Source: RGIG4608 sp045635885
GTDB lineage: Bacteria; Bacillota; Clostridia; Oscillospirales; CAG-272
DNA length: 19,834 nucleotides
NCBI GenBank assembly: GCA_045635885.1
Contig: JAZTWO010000075.1
Coordinates: 1-19,834 of the forward strand
Direction of reading: 5' to 3'
Made by a program: the position numbers and the translations under genes. Below are positions 7,959-15,587 of the stretch, piece by piece. Every line of letters starts with the position of its first letter. Within the stretch, counting starts at the first letter, position 1. The notes under the pieces were generated by a model. The model worked only from the letters and a program-made list of their open reading frames with translations. It searched no databases and was not told the DNA's origin.

Positions 7959-8267
7959 TTATATCAATAACTGTAAAACATTAATAATGTGCACCACATC
8001 AAAACTATTCAAGATTATACACGCCGAACTAAAAAAGTCAGCGCACAACTTTACAATCAAAAGCACCATTCCTAATAATAATATAATCGGTGAAAGAAGA
8101 ATTAAAATTATTCCCATCCCAGATGACCATAGCTCTTCCTCTAATTCTTTCCATTCTTCATCAGTAATTTCACTCATCCCTGCCTCTGCAAACACAGGAC
8201 TTGATATAGTAAGAAAACATGATATAATGATCATAAAAATCAAACAATTACGTATTTTTTTATTCAT
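7959..8267 (-). CDS. Small exported or membrane protein, unknown function
   Basis: The 102-residue product has a typical signal peptide (MNKKIR, a hydrophobic stretch, then SSPVFAEAG with likely cleavage after VFA near residue 28). An acidic segment rich in Glu/Trp (ITDEEWKELEEELW) comes next, then one long hydrophobic stretch (about residues 50-75) that should span the membrane. The ATG at 8267 is chosen because GGAGG lies 7 nt upstream inside the end of the XRE gene; the in-frame TTG at 8273 is too close to that site. It starts 2 nt after the XRE stop, so it is co-translated with the regulator. No family was recognised. It could be a target or partner of the DUF2975-XRE pair. Confidence 0.75.
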   Translation of the reverse strand: MNKKIRNCLIFMIIISCFLTISSPVFAEAGMSEITDEEWKELEEELWSSGMGIILILLSPIILLLGMVLLIVKLCADFFSSACIILNSFDVVHIINVLQLLI

Positions 8268-8269
8268 AA

Positions 8270-8473
8270 TCAATCCTCCACATATTCAAGAATATCGGCG
8301 GGCTGGCATTCAAGGACCTCACATATCTTATTAAGCGTTGATAACTTTATTGCTTTCACCTTTCCGTTTTTCAACAACGAAATATTTGCCATTGTTAAAC
8401 CAACTTTTTCGGTTAATTCAGTAACACTCATTTTTCTTTTTGCAAGCATTACATCAATTTTAATAACTATCAT
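8270..8473 (-). CDS. Small XRE/Cro-type HTH regulator (YozG-like)
   Basis: At 67 residues this is essentially one helix-turn-helix domain: MLAKRKMSVTELTEKVGLT, then MANISLLKNGKVKAIKLSTL as turn and recognition helix, and LNKICEVLECQPADILEY. This is the compact XRE type usually found next to DUF2975 membrane proteins. Its start codon overlaps the DUF2975 stop in an ATGA junction, so the two are translationally coupled. By analogy with such pairs, it probably regulates its own operon or acts with the membrane protein; the target sites are not visible. The DNA is AT-rich compared with the flanking housekeeping genes. Confidence 0.92.
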   Translation of the reverse strand: MIVIKIDVMLAKRKMSVTELTEKVGLTMANISLLKNGKVKAIKLSTLNKICEVLECQPADILEYVED

Positions 8474-8931
8474 ACAGTAAAATCACTCTCCTCCTGCAAT
8501 TTGGCTGCGCAGTAAATATAATGTGAAAGTACCATCATCATTACCAAAATAGTTAAACCAACTATCAATATTATAAGATGTACAATTAATTCCTTATTCC
8601 AACCGAATATGTAAAACAATACTTTACCAAACAAAAAACCAAAAACTGAAGCAAACAATGATACAGATGCATATTTAACACGCTTGGCATTTTCAAAAGT
8701 AAACAATCTACCGTTTTGCATCTCCAAACATATTTTCCAAGCCCAAAACAATACAAAAAAGCACGGCATAGATACCAACCATTGAAATACACATTGAATA
8801 ATAATGGCAATACCCTTACTTCCAATATCCGTTGCGGTCATAGGTGCTAAAAAGATATTAAATGCAATACCACATAATAGCATAATAACAATAACAATCT
8901 TAACCAACCATAATAAAGCTTTTTCCTTCAT
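8470..8931 (-). CDS. DUF2975-family membrane protein
   Basis: The 153-residue protein has four predicted membrane helices (about residues 8-30, 42-68, 88-110 and 115-138). The loop GRLFTFENAKRVKYASVSLF between helices two and three is the best-conserved part of DUF2975 proteins. The family function is unknown; members nearly always sit beside a small XRE regulator, as here. The ATG has AAGGAG 8 nt upstream and lies just downstream of a consensus promoter, making it the first gene of the cassette. By position it could be a membrane sensor or regulator partner of the HTH protein, which is inference. Confidence 0.88.
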   Translation of the reverse strand: MKEKALLWLVKIVIVIMLLCGIAFNIFLAPMTATDIGSKGIAIIIQCVFQWLVSMPCFFVLFWAWKICLEMQNGRLFTFENAKRVKYASVSLFASVFGFLFGKVLFYIFGWNKELIVHLIILIVGLTILVMMMVLSHYIYCAAKLQEESDFTV

Positions 8932-8963
8932 AATTTATACTCCTTTGTACTGTATGTGATTGC

Positions 8964-8992
8964 ATTATAACACACCTTTTATCGCTTGTCAA
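8964..8992 (-). promoter_or_regulatory. Promoter of the DUF2975-XRE cassette
   Basis: Minus strand: perfect TTGACA (8987-8992), 17-bp spacer, perfect TATAAT (8964-8969). This fully consensus promoter would be strong unless repressed, possibly by the XRE protein. Confidence 0.85.
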
Positions 8993-9027
8993 TATATATT
9001 TATTGTGTTACGATAAATTTTGATAAT

Positions 9028-9053
9028 AAAAAACTGCACCAAATTTAGTGCAG
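9028..9053 (-). terminator. Intrinsic terminator after ylmH
   Basis: A stem CTGCAC/GTGCAG (9034-9039 with 9048-9053), extended by one G-U pair in the RNA, is followed by six U (9028-9033). It ends the miaA-ylmH operon. Confidence 0.85.
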
Positions 9054-9054
9054 C

Positions 9055-9867
9055 TTAAATATATTTATCCGCAAACAATCTCAATCTGCCCTTTTTAGTT
9101 GGTTGGGAGAGGTCGCGGACGATGAATTTACCGTATCCGCGCGCGGAGATTATGTCATTTGCTTCAACCTTAACGTCAATTTTAGTTGCGGTTTCGTAGT
9201 TAAATTCCACAAATCCACCCTTAATAAGATTTTGCGCTTTTTCTCTTGAAAGATTAAAAATAGCCGCCACCACGCAATCAATTCGCTCACTTGCAACTGT
9301 GTCGCTAAAGCTCTGAAATTTCTGCATTGATTCCATATTCTTATCAACCGTGATTTTTTCAACCTTAACTTTATCGTTGCCAATTGCAGAAAGCTCAAAA
9401 AGTATAAAATTCGACACCTCTGCATTGCAAAAAACGATAGCAGAATGGCTATCGAGAATGCAAATATCTCCAAGTGTTCCCCTTTCAATTCCAAGGGAAA
9501 GAATACTGCCAAGATAATCTCTATGCGTAAGCTCACGAAAACCGCTTCCGCTTATTTTAAGCGCAGTTATGGCTTCGTCAAGCTCGTCATTTATCATTTC
9601 AAAAATATCACTTTCAAAAGCAGAATCCACAATATATTCGGGCAAAAGAAAGATTTGCTTTCTTTGAGAGGCATAAAACCCTCCAAAAAAGCAAATCTTT
9701 TCTTTATTTCCTTTTGCCTCAAAATACTTCTCTGCTTTATATGCCTCGCTTGGAGTTAGAAAACCCGAATGCGAAACAACGCCGCTTAACGCACGTTTTT
9801 CAAGGTCATCAAGCTTTGCATAAAAAAGCTTGAGCTCCTTATTTTCACAAGCCAGAAAAATACCCAT
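9055..9867 (-). CDS. ylmH: YlmH-like S4-domain RNA-binding protein
   Basis: The 270-residue protein matches the YlmH family: an N-terminal YlmH-specific domain, FRELTHRDYLGSILSLGIER, and a C-terminal S4 domain (about 183-250). The S4 domain contains SERIDCVVAAIFNLSREKAQ and ends ANDIISARGYGKFIV. YlmH proteins are encoded beside the division genes; related work ties the family to ribosome or stalled-peptidyl-tRNA quality control, so an RNA role is more likely than direct division. It begins 6 nt after the sepF stop with a weak GA-rich ribosome binding site, suggesting coupling. It is the last gene of the operon. No ylmG lies between sepF and ylmH. Confidence 0.93.
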   Translation of the reverse strand: MGIFLACENKELKLFYAKLDDLEKRALSGVVSHSGFLTPSEAYKAEKYFEAKGNKEKICFFGGFYASQRKQIFLLPEYIVDSAFESDIFEMINDELDEAITALKISGSGFRELTHRDYLGSILSLGIERGTLGDICILDSHSAIVFCNAEVSNFILFELSAIGNDKVKVEKITVDKNMESMQKFQSFSDTVASERIDCVVAAIFNLSREKAQNLIKGGFVEFNYETATKIDVKVEANDIISARGYGKFIVRDLSQPTKKGRLRLFADKYI

Positions 9868-9873
9868 TGAATA

Positions 9874-10323
9874 TTATTCTTCGTAATCTTCAACTTCTTC
9901 AGCTTCTTCGATTTCTTCAACCTCTTCTTCAAGGTTTTCGAAATCAGTTACACCTACGTTTCTGGGAGCAAAAACGAGAGTTGTTTTTGTAACACTCTTC
10001 ATATCGCCGCCAAGAACGTGAACTGCACCCATAAGGAAGTCGATAAGACGAATTGCACTCATCTTATCAAGAGACTCGATATTGAGAACAACTGTGCTAC
10101 CTGCAGAAAGGTGATCTGCGATTGAAGGACCGTCTGAATAGCTCTTGGGCTTAACTACCTTAAGAGATACAGGAGCTGCGTTTGAGCCAACGGACAAACC
10201 GTCTTTGTTTTCACCGTAAGTAGTTACGTCATCATCACCATCGTACATATCGTCTTCACGATCGTAGTACTTATCGTAATCGTTATTGTCTTTCTTGCCA
10301 AACAAGGATGTAAAGTTTTTCAT
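9874..10323 (-). CDS. sepF: Cell division protein SepF
   Basis: SepF binds FtsZ and tethers the Z-ring to the membrane at midcell. The 149-residue protein has the family layout: a short N-terminal membrane-targeting segment (MKNFTSLFG), a long acidic linker (about residues 12-45), and the SepF core (about 52-125). The core contains VVKPKSYSDGPSIADHLSAG and VVLNIESLDKMSAIRLIDFL, and ends with the beta-strand TLVFAPRNV. It closes with an unusually acidic tail (about residues 126-149, nearly all Glu/Asp). GGAG lies upstream of the ATG. It is placed between ylmE and ylmH as in the classic division-associated ylm cluster. Confidence 0.95.
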   Translation of the reverse strand: MKNFTSLFGKKDNNDYDKYYDREDDMYDGDDDVTTYGENKDGLSVGSNAAPVSLKVVKPKSYSDGPSIADHLSAGSTVVLNIESLDKMSAIRLIDFLMGAVHVLGGDMKSVTKTTLVFAPRNVGVTDFENLEEEVEEIEEAEEVEDYEE

Positions 10324-10348
10324 TTCTTTTCTCCACTTTCTTTTTATT

Positions 10349-11044
10349 TTACTTTTTAATAAACATTTTTCGTCCTATTCTAACCATGGTCGAACCTGCC
10401 TCAATCGCAGGCTCAAAACTATCGCTCATTCCCATGGACAAAATATCCACATCTATATTATGTACTTTTTTATTCAAAATGTCAAGCACTAATTGATAAG
10501 TTTCGCAAAAATATTTCAAATATTCGCTATTTTTTTCACTTTTTGCGCCCATTGTCATAAATCCGCACACTTTTATGTTCTCTAAAGTGGCAATTTCTTG
10601 ACAAAATTCCAAAATGCAAGATGGGTCGACACCACTTTTATTTTCCTCTTTTGCAGAATTTATCTCCACAAGAACGTTCATAACAATGCCCTTTTTCTTG
10701 GCTTGCTTGTCAATTTCACGTGCAAGTTCTATTCTGTCAAGCGAGTGAATCATTGTAACTTTGTCAATTATATACTTAACCTTGTTCGTTTGCAAAGCAC
10801 CTATAAAGTGAATTTCAACGCCCAATTTTTGCAATTCGTCATACCTTTGCAAAAGTTGTTGAACTCGATTTTCACCAACTTTTTTTACTCCGCAATTCTT
10901 AACAAGATATTCAATCTCATCAAGCTCTGCGCTTTTTATGGCTACCACCAAATCAACCTGGTCACTTCTTCCCGATCTTAACTTTGCCGCCTCAATTCTT
11001 TGAATTACTTCTTGATAATTTTCGTTTATGTAATCATAATTCAT
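10349..11044 (-). CDS. ylmE: YggS/YlmE-family PLP homeostasis protein
   Basis: This pyridoxal-phosphate-binding protein keeps PLP and amino-acid pools in balance and has no known catalytic reaction. The 231-residue TIM-barrel shows the PLP lysine in LVVAIKSAE (Lys37), GENRVQ, FIGALQTNKVK, LVEINSAKEENKSGV, GFMTMGA and SMGMSDSFEPAIEAGSTMVRIG, which binds phosphate. The PLP-lysine motif reads AIKS rather than the usual AVSK. GAGG lies about 7 nt before the ATG, and the gene starts 4 nt after the HlyD-like gene stop. It belongs to the ylmE-sepF-ylmH division-associated cluster. Confidence 0.95.
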   Translation of the reverse strand: MNYDYINENYQEVIQRIEAAKLRSGRSDQVDLVVAIKSAELDEIEYLVKNCGVKKVGENRVQQLLQRYDELQKLGVEIHFIGALQTNKVKYIIDKVTMIHSLDRIELAREIDKQAKKKGIVMNVLVEINSAKEENKSGVDPSCILEFCQEIATLENIKVCGFMTMGAKSEKNSEYLKYFCETYQLVLDILNKKVHNIDVDILSMGMSDSFEPAIEAGSTMVRIGRKMFIKK

Positions 11045-11048
11045 AAAA

Positions 11049-12329
11049 TTACCTCGTTAACATCTTGCCATCATAAATTCCCTTAGTATCAAGAATTATA
11101 AGGTCATTCAACGTTAGATATTCGTAATAATTTTCGTTTGATTTGTCAATTTTTTTGGATATGTAATATCCATTCCCCTCGGCAATAATATCAACTCTGC
11201 GGAAATATGCAACGCTACCGTTTAGAATGTAAACACCCGTCATCTCTTCTCCGGTTTCTTCATCCACAACATTTACAATTGCTTCTTTGGGCACTCTATA
11301 TCCCTCGATGGTTGAAATATCAAGCTTGAAGCTTTGGAATCTTGTATAATCAAATCCCTCGGGCATAGTTTGGCAGGAGAAGATGAGCAAGGTTTTTTCG
11401 CCGTCGCTTTCCCCAATTTTTTCAAGAGTCATTGTGAGATTTCTCTCTTTTACGTCAAAAATTGTAACACCGTATTTCGCCTTTTCTATCAAAAGAGAAG
11501 CTGTTGCGTTATCGCAAAGAGTTGCAATTTTCCACTCGTTAGTATATACAAATTTGCACTTGTAATTGCTTGAAACCACTGAATTCTCTTTAACCTGATT
11601 CATTATTGAAGAAAGGTTATCGATTGTGAGTGAATTAAGTTTTTCGGTTGTCAAATCCTGCTCATAACCGTCACAGAAATAATATATGTATCCCCCATTG
11701 TCAGCACTGATATATTCAGGCGTGCCAACAAATGAATTATAAAGGGCATCAAGCTCGGTTTCAAGCTCCTTTATTTCATCGTTATAATTATCCACTTGCC
11801 CCTCATAAATTTTCAACTGATTGAGGCAAATTAGAATTTCCTTTTCAATTTTTTGTGCCTTTATATTGTCACCGTTTGAAACGGAGAGCATCAAATTTGT
11901 ATATAGCTTTTCAATTTCTGCATTGAGTCTATCAATATCGACGATTGAAACGATGCCCTTTACGTTGCTCCGCTTCATAATATCAAGCTTTTCTTCAAGC
12001 TCGGCAATTCTTTGATTAGTGTTTGCGTTTGTGGTTTTGGAATAAACTGCCGCAACAATAGAATCGACAGACACTCTTTCACCATTTGAATAATAGGGAC
12101 GCAAATCGCCGGAATTTTGAGTTTTTATTACCTCTTCTTCCCTAAAGATTACCCCCTCAAGAACAACCGAAACACTTTGTTCAACAAGCCCTGAGGTTGT
12201 TGTGGGGACACTTTCTGAAAGTCCAAAAGCAACGTGATAAACGGTATAGATGATGAGCAAAAGGATGAGCGCAATCAACGCCTTCCATGCAAGGGGAAAT
12301 CTTTTTTTATTCTTTTCACTCTTTTCCAT
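11049..12329 (-). CDS. HlyD-like single-span membrane protein with coiled coil
   Basis: The 426-residue protein has a basic N-terminus (MEKSEKNKKRF), one membrane helix (about 13-36) and a long extracytoplasmic part. That part begins with a HlyD/biotinyl-lipoyl-like beta segment (VEQSVSVVLEGVIFREEEVI, then GDLRPYYSNGERVSVDSIVA). It continues with a coiled coil (about 95-200) and a C-terminal beta domain. This is the layout of HlyD-type adaptor proteins, though no ABC transporter or outer-membrane partner is nearby. The start at 12329 is chosen for its AGGAGG 5 nt upstream; a GTG at 12347 would overlap the miaA stop. Similar genes sit beside sepF in many Clostridia, to my recollection, so an envelope or division role is plausible. 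Function remains unproven. Confidence 0.8.
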   Translation of the reverse strand: MEKSEKNKKRFPLAWKALIALILLLIIYTVYHVAFGLSESVPTTTSGLVEQSVSVVLEGVIFREEEVIKTQNSGDLRPYYSNGERVSVDSIVAAVYSKTTNANTNQRIAELEEKLDIMKRSNVKGIVSIVDIDRLNAEIEKLYTNLMLSVSNGDNIKAQKIEKEILICLNQLKIYEGQVDNYNDEIKELETELDALYNSFVGTPEYISADNGGYIYYFCDGYEQDLTTEKLNSLTIDNLSSIMNQVKENSVVSSNYKCKFVYTNEWKIATLCDNATASLLIEKAKYGVTIFDVKERNLTMTLEKIGESDGEKTLLIFSCQTMPEGFDYTRFQSFKLDISTIEGYRVPKEAIVNVVDEETGEEMTGVYILNGSVAYFRRVDIIAEGNGYYISKKIDKSNENYYEYLTLNDLIILDTKGIYDGKMLTR

Positions 12330-12346
12330 ATATACCTCCTTTATCA

Positions 12347-13285
12347 CTAAATTTGTTCGTTAATTATTTTTTCTGCCTCGTTTGAAAGCTCAAGTAAGGT
12401 TTTATCGTCTGCCAAGAGCCAATTCACGTTTCCGTGTGCAGAAAACCAAGTCAACTGACGCTTTGCATATCGTCTTGTTGCAATTTTAAGGTCTTCAACG
12501 GCATCAATAAGCGTTTTGTTGCCATCAAGATAGGACAAAAGTTCCTTATATCCAATTGCCTGTGCGGCGGTTGCGTTACATTCAAAAATACCGTCATCAA
12601 GCAACTGCTTTGTTTCTTCAATCAAGCCCGCTTGAATCATTTTGTCAACACGAAGGTTTATTCTATCATAAAGAAATTCACGGTTTTCATATTTTATGCC
12701 GATTTGAATGCAATTGTATTTGCTTTCAAAATTCTTGCTTTCACTATCAATTTCGCTTTTTGTTTTGCCCGATGTTTTATAAATTTCAAGCGCACGGATA
12801 ACTCTTTTCACATTATTGGGGTGAATTTCGTCCGCAGACTTTGGGTCAATTTCACGCAACTTTTGGTGGAGTGCTTCGTTGCCGAAATTGGTAGCGAAAT
12901 CATTCATTTCACATCTGAAATTCTCATCGACCTCTGTGCTTTCAAACTCTGCACCGGACAAAAATCTGTCAAGATAAAGTCCTGTTCCACCGCAGAAAAT
13001 GGGCATTTTGCCACGGGACAAAATATCATCAACCACTCTTTCGGCAAGAGGGATATAATCCGCACAGGAAAAGCTAACCTTAGGGTCGGCAAAGTCAAAA
13101 AGGTGATGCACGGCAGAGCTTAACTCTTCCTTATCGGGCTTGGCAGTGCCAATATTCATTTGCTTGTAAATCTGCATTGAATCGCAACAGATTATTTCGC
13201 CATCAAAGCGTTTTGCAAGCTCAATTGCAAGCGCACTTTTGCCGCTTGCGGTAGGTCCTACAACCGCAATAATTTTCGCCTTCAT
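12347..13285 (-). CDS. miaA: tRNA dimethylallyltransferase
   Basis: MiaA adds a dimethylallyl group to N6 of adenosine-37 in tRNAs that read U-starting codons. The 312-residue protein has the P-loop GPTASGKS (10-17), the DSMQIYKQMNIGTAKP motif with catalytic Asp35, GGTGLYLDRFLSG, and the C-terminal AAQAIGYKELLSYL and RRYAKRQLTWF. The ATG at 13285 is preceded by a GGAGAGG sequence; an in-frame upstream start at 13348 would lie on the promoter and is rejected. It is the first gene of the operon through the HlyD-like gene and ylmE-sepF-ylmH. Confidence 0.97.
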   Translation of the reverse strand: MKAKIIAVVGPTASGKSALAIELAKRFDGEIICCDSMQIYKQMNIGTAKPDKEELSSAVHHLFDFADPKVSFSCADYIPLAERVVDDILSRGKMPIFCGGTGLYLDRFLSGAEFESTEVDENFRCEMNDFATNFGNEALHQKLREIDPKSADEIHPNNVKRVIRALEIYKTSGKTKSEIDSESKNFESKYNCIQIGIKYENREFLYDRINLRVDKMIQAGLIEETKQLLDDGIFECNATAAQAIGYKELLSYLDGNKTLIDAVEDLKIATRRYAKRQLTWFSAHGNVNWLLADDKTLLELSNEAEKIINEQI

Positions 13286-13319
13286 TTGCCTCTCCTCTCT
13301 AAAATTTGCATACATATAT

Positions 13320-13348
13320 ATAATACCATATTTCAATATAAATTGCAA
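13320..13348 (-). promoter_or_regulatory. Promoter of the miaA-ylmH operon
   Basis: Minus strand: TTGCAA (13343-13348), 17-bp spacer, TATTAT (13320-13325), about 30 nt before the miaA ATG. No other clear promoter was found inside the operon. Confidence 0.65.
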
Positions 13349-13415
13349 GTGAATTTATATAAAAAAGCTCATTTGGTAAACAAAAATCAAACAATAAACA
13401 AAAATGAAAATTGTG

Positions 13416-13445
13416 TTGACAAATGCTTAAGAGATATGATAAAAT
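13416..13445 (+). promoter_or_regulatory. Promoter of the coiled-coil membrane protein gene
   Basis: Plus strand: perfect TTGACA (13416-13421), 18-bp spacer, TAAAAT (13440-13445). The leader is about 33 nt, with a modest AAAGGG site roughly 11 nt before the ATG. Confidence 0.6.
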
Positions 13446-13484
13446 AAATCAGTAATAGACAACTTTTGAAAGGGCTTTGTAAAT

Positions 13485-14621
13485 ATGGAAAACAACATAG
13501 CATTATCCAAACAACAGGCAGCTGACTTTGTTGATGATGCGCTTGCAATGGAAATAAAAATTCATTCTTTGCACGAATTAGCATCTAAATTGAGAGCAAA
13601 GGCATCAAAAATTAATAGTGACGCATCATATAAATGGACTCAGGTTGAGAAAAAATATCGAACCGAGGGTGGAATGAGTGCGCAGGAGTTTAAAATTCAA
13701 AGCGAGCTTAACGAAGTTAATACAAAAATAAAAAAAGAAAATTCAAAGCTCGACGAAGAAATTAAATATGAAATGAGAATGCTTGGTTATGGCTCGGTTA
13801 TCATCTCTGCCGTAGTTACTGTGATTATTGCCGCACTTCTCTGCTCAATTGGTGCGGTTTTGCTTGAAGGAGTAATTTCCGCAGCAAATCCCACTTTTGG
13901 AGAGCGACTTGCCAACTCTAATCTTTTAATGGCTTTTGCAATGCCGATTGCACTTATTGCAATGTTCGTTGCCATTAAAATTTCCAATGACAAGCTCAAG
14001 AAAAAAGCCACAAAACGCGCAAAAGCAACTATAAGCAAAAACGTTGCGTCCCTTCAGGCAAGAGCCAAAAATCTTGAAGAGCAATTGAAAAATCCACAAC
14101 TTGTAAATTCAAGAATTACTCCTGAAAAGCTTGAAATTGTTAAGCGTGATTGCGCAAAGGACAGAAAAAATGCGCAGGATCTTTTTGACGAAGCTAATCA
14201 GTGCGACATGAAAGCATATGAAATTAAAGAAATTTTGGATCAATGCTATGAAAAAAGCGGTATTGTTCCGCCCTACTATAGATACGTTGACTGCCTTGTG
14301 GTTGTGCAGCACGCATTTAAAAACGGTCTTGCAGACAGTATGAAAGAAGCTATTCTCTATTACGAGCAGAAGGAATTCCGCAACCAAGTTATTCGTGGTG
14401 TTAACAATATTCACGAAATGCTTGGTCAACTTGCAAGCTCAATGCTTGAGGTTAAGGGAATTTTGTCAAGCATTGACAGTAACGTTAGCGGTATTATGCG
14501 CAATCAAGAAATCAGCAACAACATTCAAAGCGCAAGAATGTATGCGGAAAAAGAATTTTATGAGGCGCAAATTGCTCACAACAAATGGGTTGAAAAAACA
14601 TTTTCATCCTATGAATACTAA
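13485..14621 (+). CDS. Two-helix membrane protein with coiled coils, unknown function
   Basis: I do not recognise a named family. The 378-residue protein has a charged N-terminal coiled-coil region (about 20-98), two closely spaced membrane helices (about 103-126 and 147-165), and a second Lys/Glu-rich coiled coil (about 168-240). Its cytoplasmic C-terminal domain has the notable segment GIVPPYYRYVDCLVVVQHAF (about 263-282), followed by KEAILYYEQKEFR. The end (about 300-350) is a run of Ile/Leu/Met heptads (NNIHEMLGQLASSMLEVKGI) that recalls methyl-accepting or anchoring coiled coils. There is no signal peptide. The gene is alone, with its own promoter and a bidirectional terminator. Similar PPYYR proteins exist in Clostridia by my recollection. 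Confidence 0.8.
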   Translation: MENNIALSKQQAADFVDDALAMEIKIHSLHELASKLRAKASKINSDASYKWTQVEKKYRTEGGMSAQEFKIQSELNEVNTKIKKENSKLDEEIKYEMRMLGYGSVIISAVVTVIIAALLCSIGAVLLEGVISAANPTFGERLANSNLLMAFAMPIALIAMFVAIKISNDKLKKKATKRAKATISKNVASLQARAKNLEEQLKNPQLVNSRITPEKLEIVKRDCAKDRKNAQDLFDEANQCDMKAYEIKEILDQCYEKSGIVPPYYRYVDCLVVVQHAFKNGLADSMKEAILYYEQKEFRNQVIRGVNNIHEMLGQLASSMLEVKGILSSIDSNVSGIMRNQEISNNIQSARMYAEKEFYEAQIAHNKWVEKTFSSYEY

Positions 14622-14622
14622 T

Positions 14623-14652
14623 AAAAAATCCGCCAACAATGGCGGATTTTTT
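14623..14652. terminator. Bidirectional intrinsic terminator between the membrane protein gene and metA
   Basis: A perfect 8-bp GC-rich stem (14628-14635 with 14640-14647, loop ACAA) has A-rich and T-rich flanks that give U-tails on both strands. It serves the convergent genes on each side. Confidence 0.9.
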
Positions 14653-14654
14653 GC

Positions 14655-15566
14655 TTATATAAGCGAAATATTATATGGTGTTACCTGATAAACGTAATAG
14701 TTAAGCCAGTTTGAATAGATGAGCGAGGTGGTTGAATACCAGTTGGGATTGATTTCGTTCATTGTTTCATCAACGAAATAATTCTTTGGCGGCTCGATGG
14801 GGAGTCCTTTATTCACATCACGCAAATATTCGGTTTTGAGTGTGTCTTTACTATATTCAAGGTGTCCCATAAAGTAAATTTGACGTCCATCTCTTGAGCG
14901 CAAAATTGATGCGCCGACCTCATCACTTCTTGCAAGTGTTACAAGGTCGTCAATCTTTGAAATTTCATATTCGCTAATCTCGGTGTGGCGGGAGTGAGGA
15001 ATGTTGATATATTTATCAGTCCCCTTTAAAAGTGGGTCATAGCGCATTACCTTTTCGTGTGGGAAAATTCCAAAAACCTTTTTGGGAAGCTCGGTTTTCT
15101 GCAAGCCGTAATAGTAATGCAACGCCGCCTGTGCGCCCCAGCAAATAAAGATTGTGCTTTGAACGTTGGTGCGAGCAAAATCCATAATTTCAGTAAGCTC
15201 ATTCCAATATTTAACCTCTTCAAATGGAATGGTTTCAACCGGTGCGCCCGTGATAATCATTCCGTCAAAGCGTCTATCCTTGATTTCGTCAAAGGTTTTA
15301 TAAAACTTTTCAAGGTGGTTTTCAGGTGCGTGCGTTCCAACGTAGGATTTTGTTCCAAGAAGCGTTACTCTAATTTGAAGGGGCGAGTTTGAAAGCATTC
15401 TGATAAGCTGAGTTTCGGTTTCGACCTTTGTGGGCATAAGATTGAGAATGGCAATTTCAATCGGACGAATATCCTGGCGAAGCGCACGAACCTCATTCAT
15501 TACGAATATGTTTTCACTTGCGAGTGTTGAATATGCAGGCATATCCTGCGGAATAATAATTGGCAT
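14655..15566 (-). CDS. metA: Homoserine O-acetyltransferase of the MetA type
   Basis: The enzyme acylates homoserine, the first committed step to methionine. The 303-residue protein shows the MetA catalytic set: nucleophile Cys142 in FICWGAQAALH, then His235 and Glu237 in FMGHLEYS. Residue 111, in GAPVETIPF, is Glu. In this family Glu111 is known to select acetyl-CoA, while Gly at that place selects succinyl-CoA, so the product should be O-acetylhomoserine despite the usual succinyltransferase label. AAGGAAG lies upstream of the ATG. The gene begins 21 nt after metY and is cotranscribed with it. The pairing agrees with the acetyl pathway because MetY uses O-acetylhomoserine. Confidence 0.95.
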   Translation of the reverse strand: MPIIIPQDMPAYSTLASENIFVMNEVRALRQDIRPIEIAILNLMPTKVETETQLIRMLSNSPLQIRVTLLGTKSYVGTHAPENHLEKFYKTFDEIKDRRFDGMIITGAPVETIPFEEVKYWNELTEIMDFARTNVQSTIFICWGAQAALHYYYGLQKTELPKKVFGIFPHEKVMRYDPLLKGTDKYINIPHSRHTEISEYEISKIDDLVTLARSDEVGASILRSRDGRQIYFMGHLEYSKDTLKTEYLRDVNKGLPIEPPKNYFVDETMNEINPNWYSTTSLIYSNWLNYYVYQVTPYNISLI

Positions 15567-15587
15567 TTTTTATCTTCCTTAATAAAA

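Noticed and set aside
12434..13123. A 229-codon plus-strand frame opposite miaA
   Set aside because: It is antisense to a clear miaA gene, with no ribosome binding site or recognisable motif.
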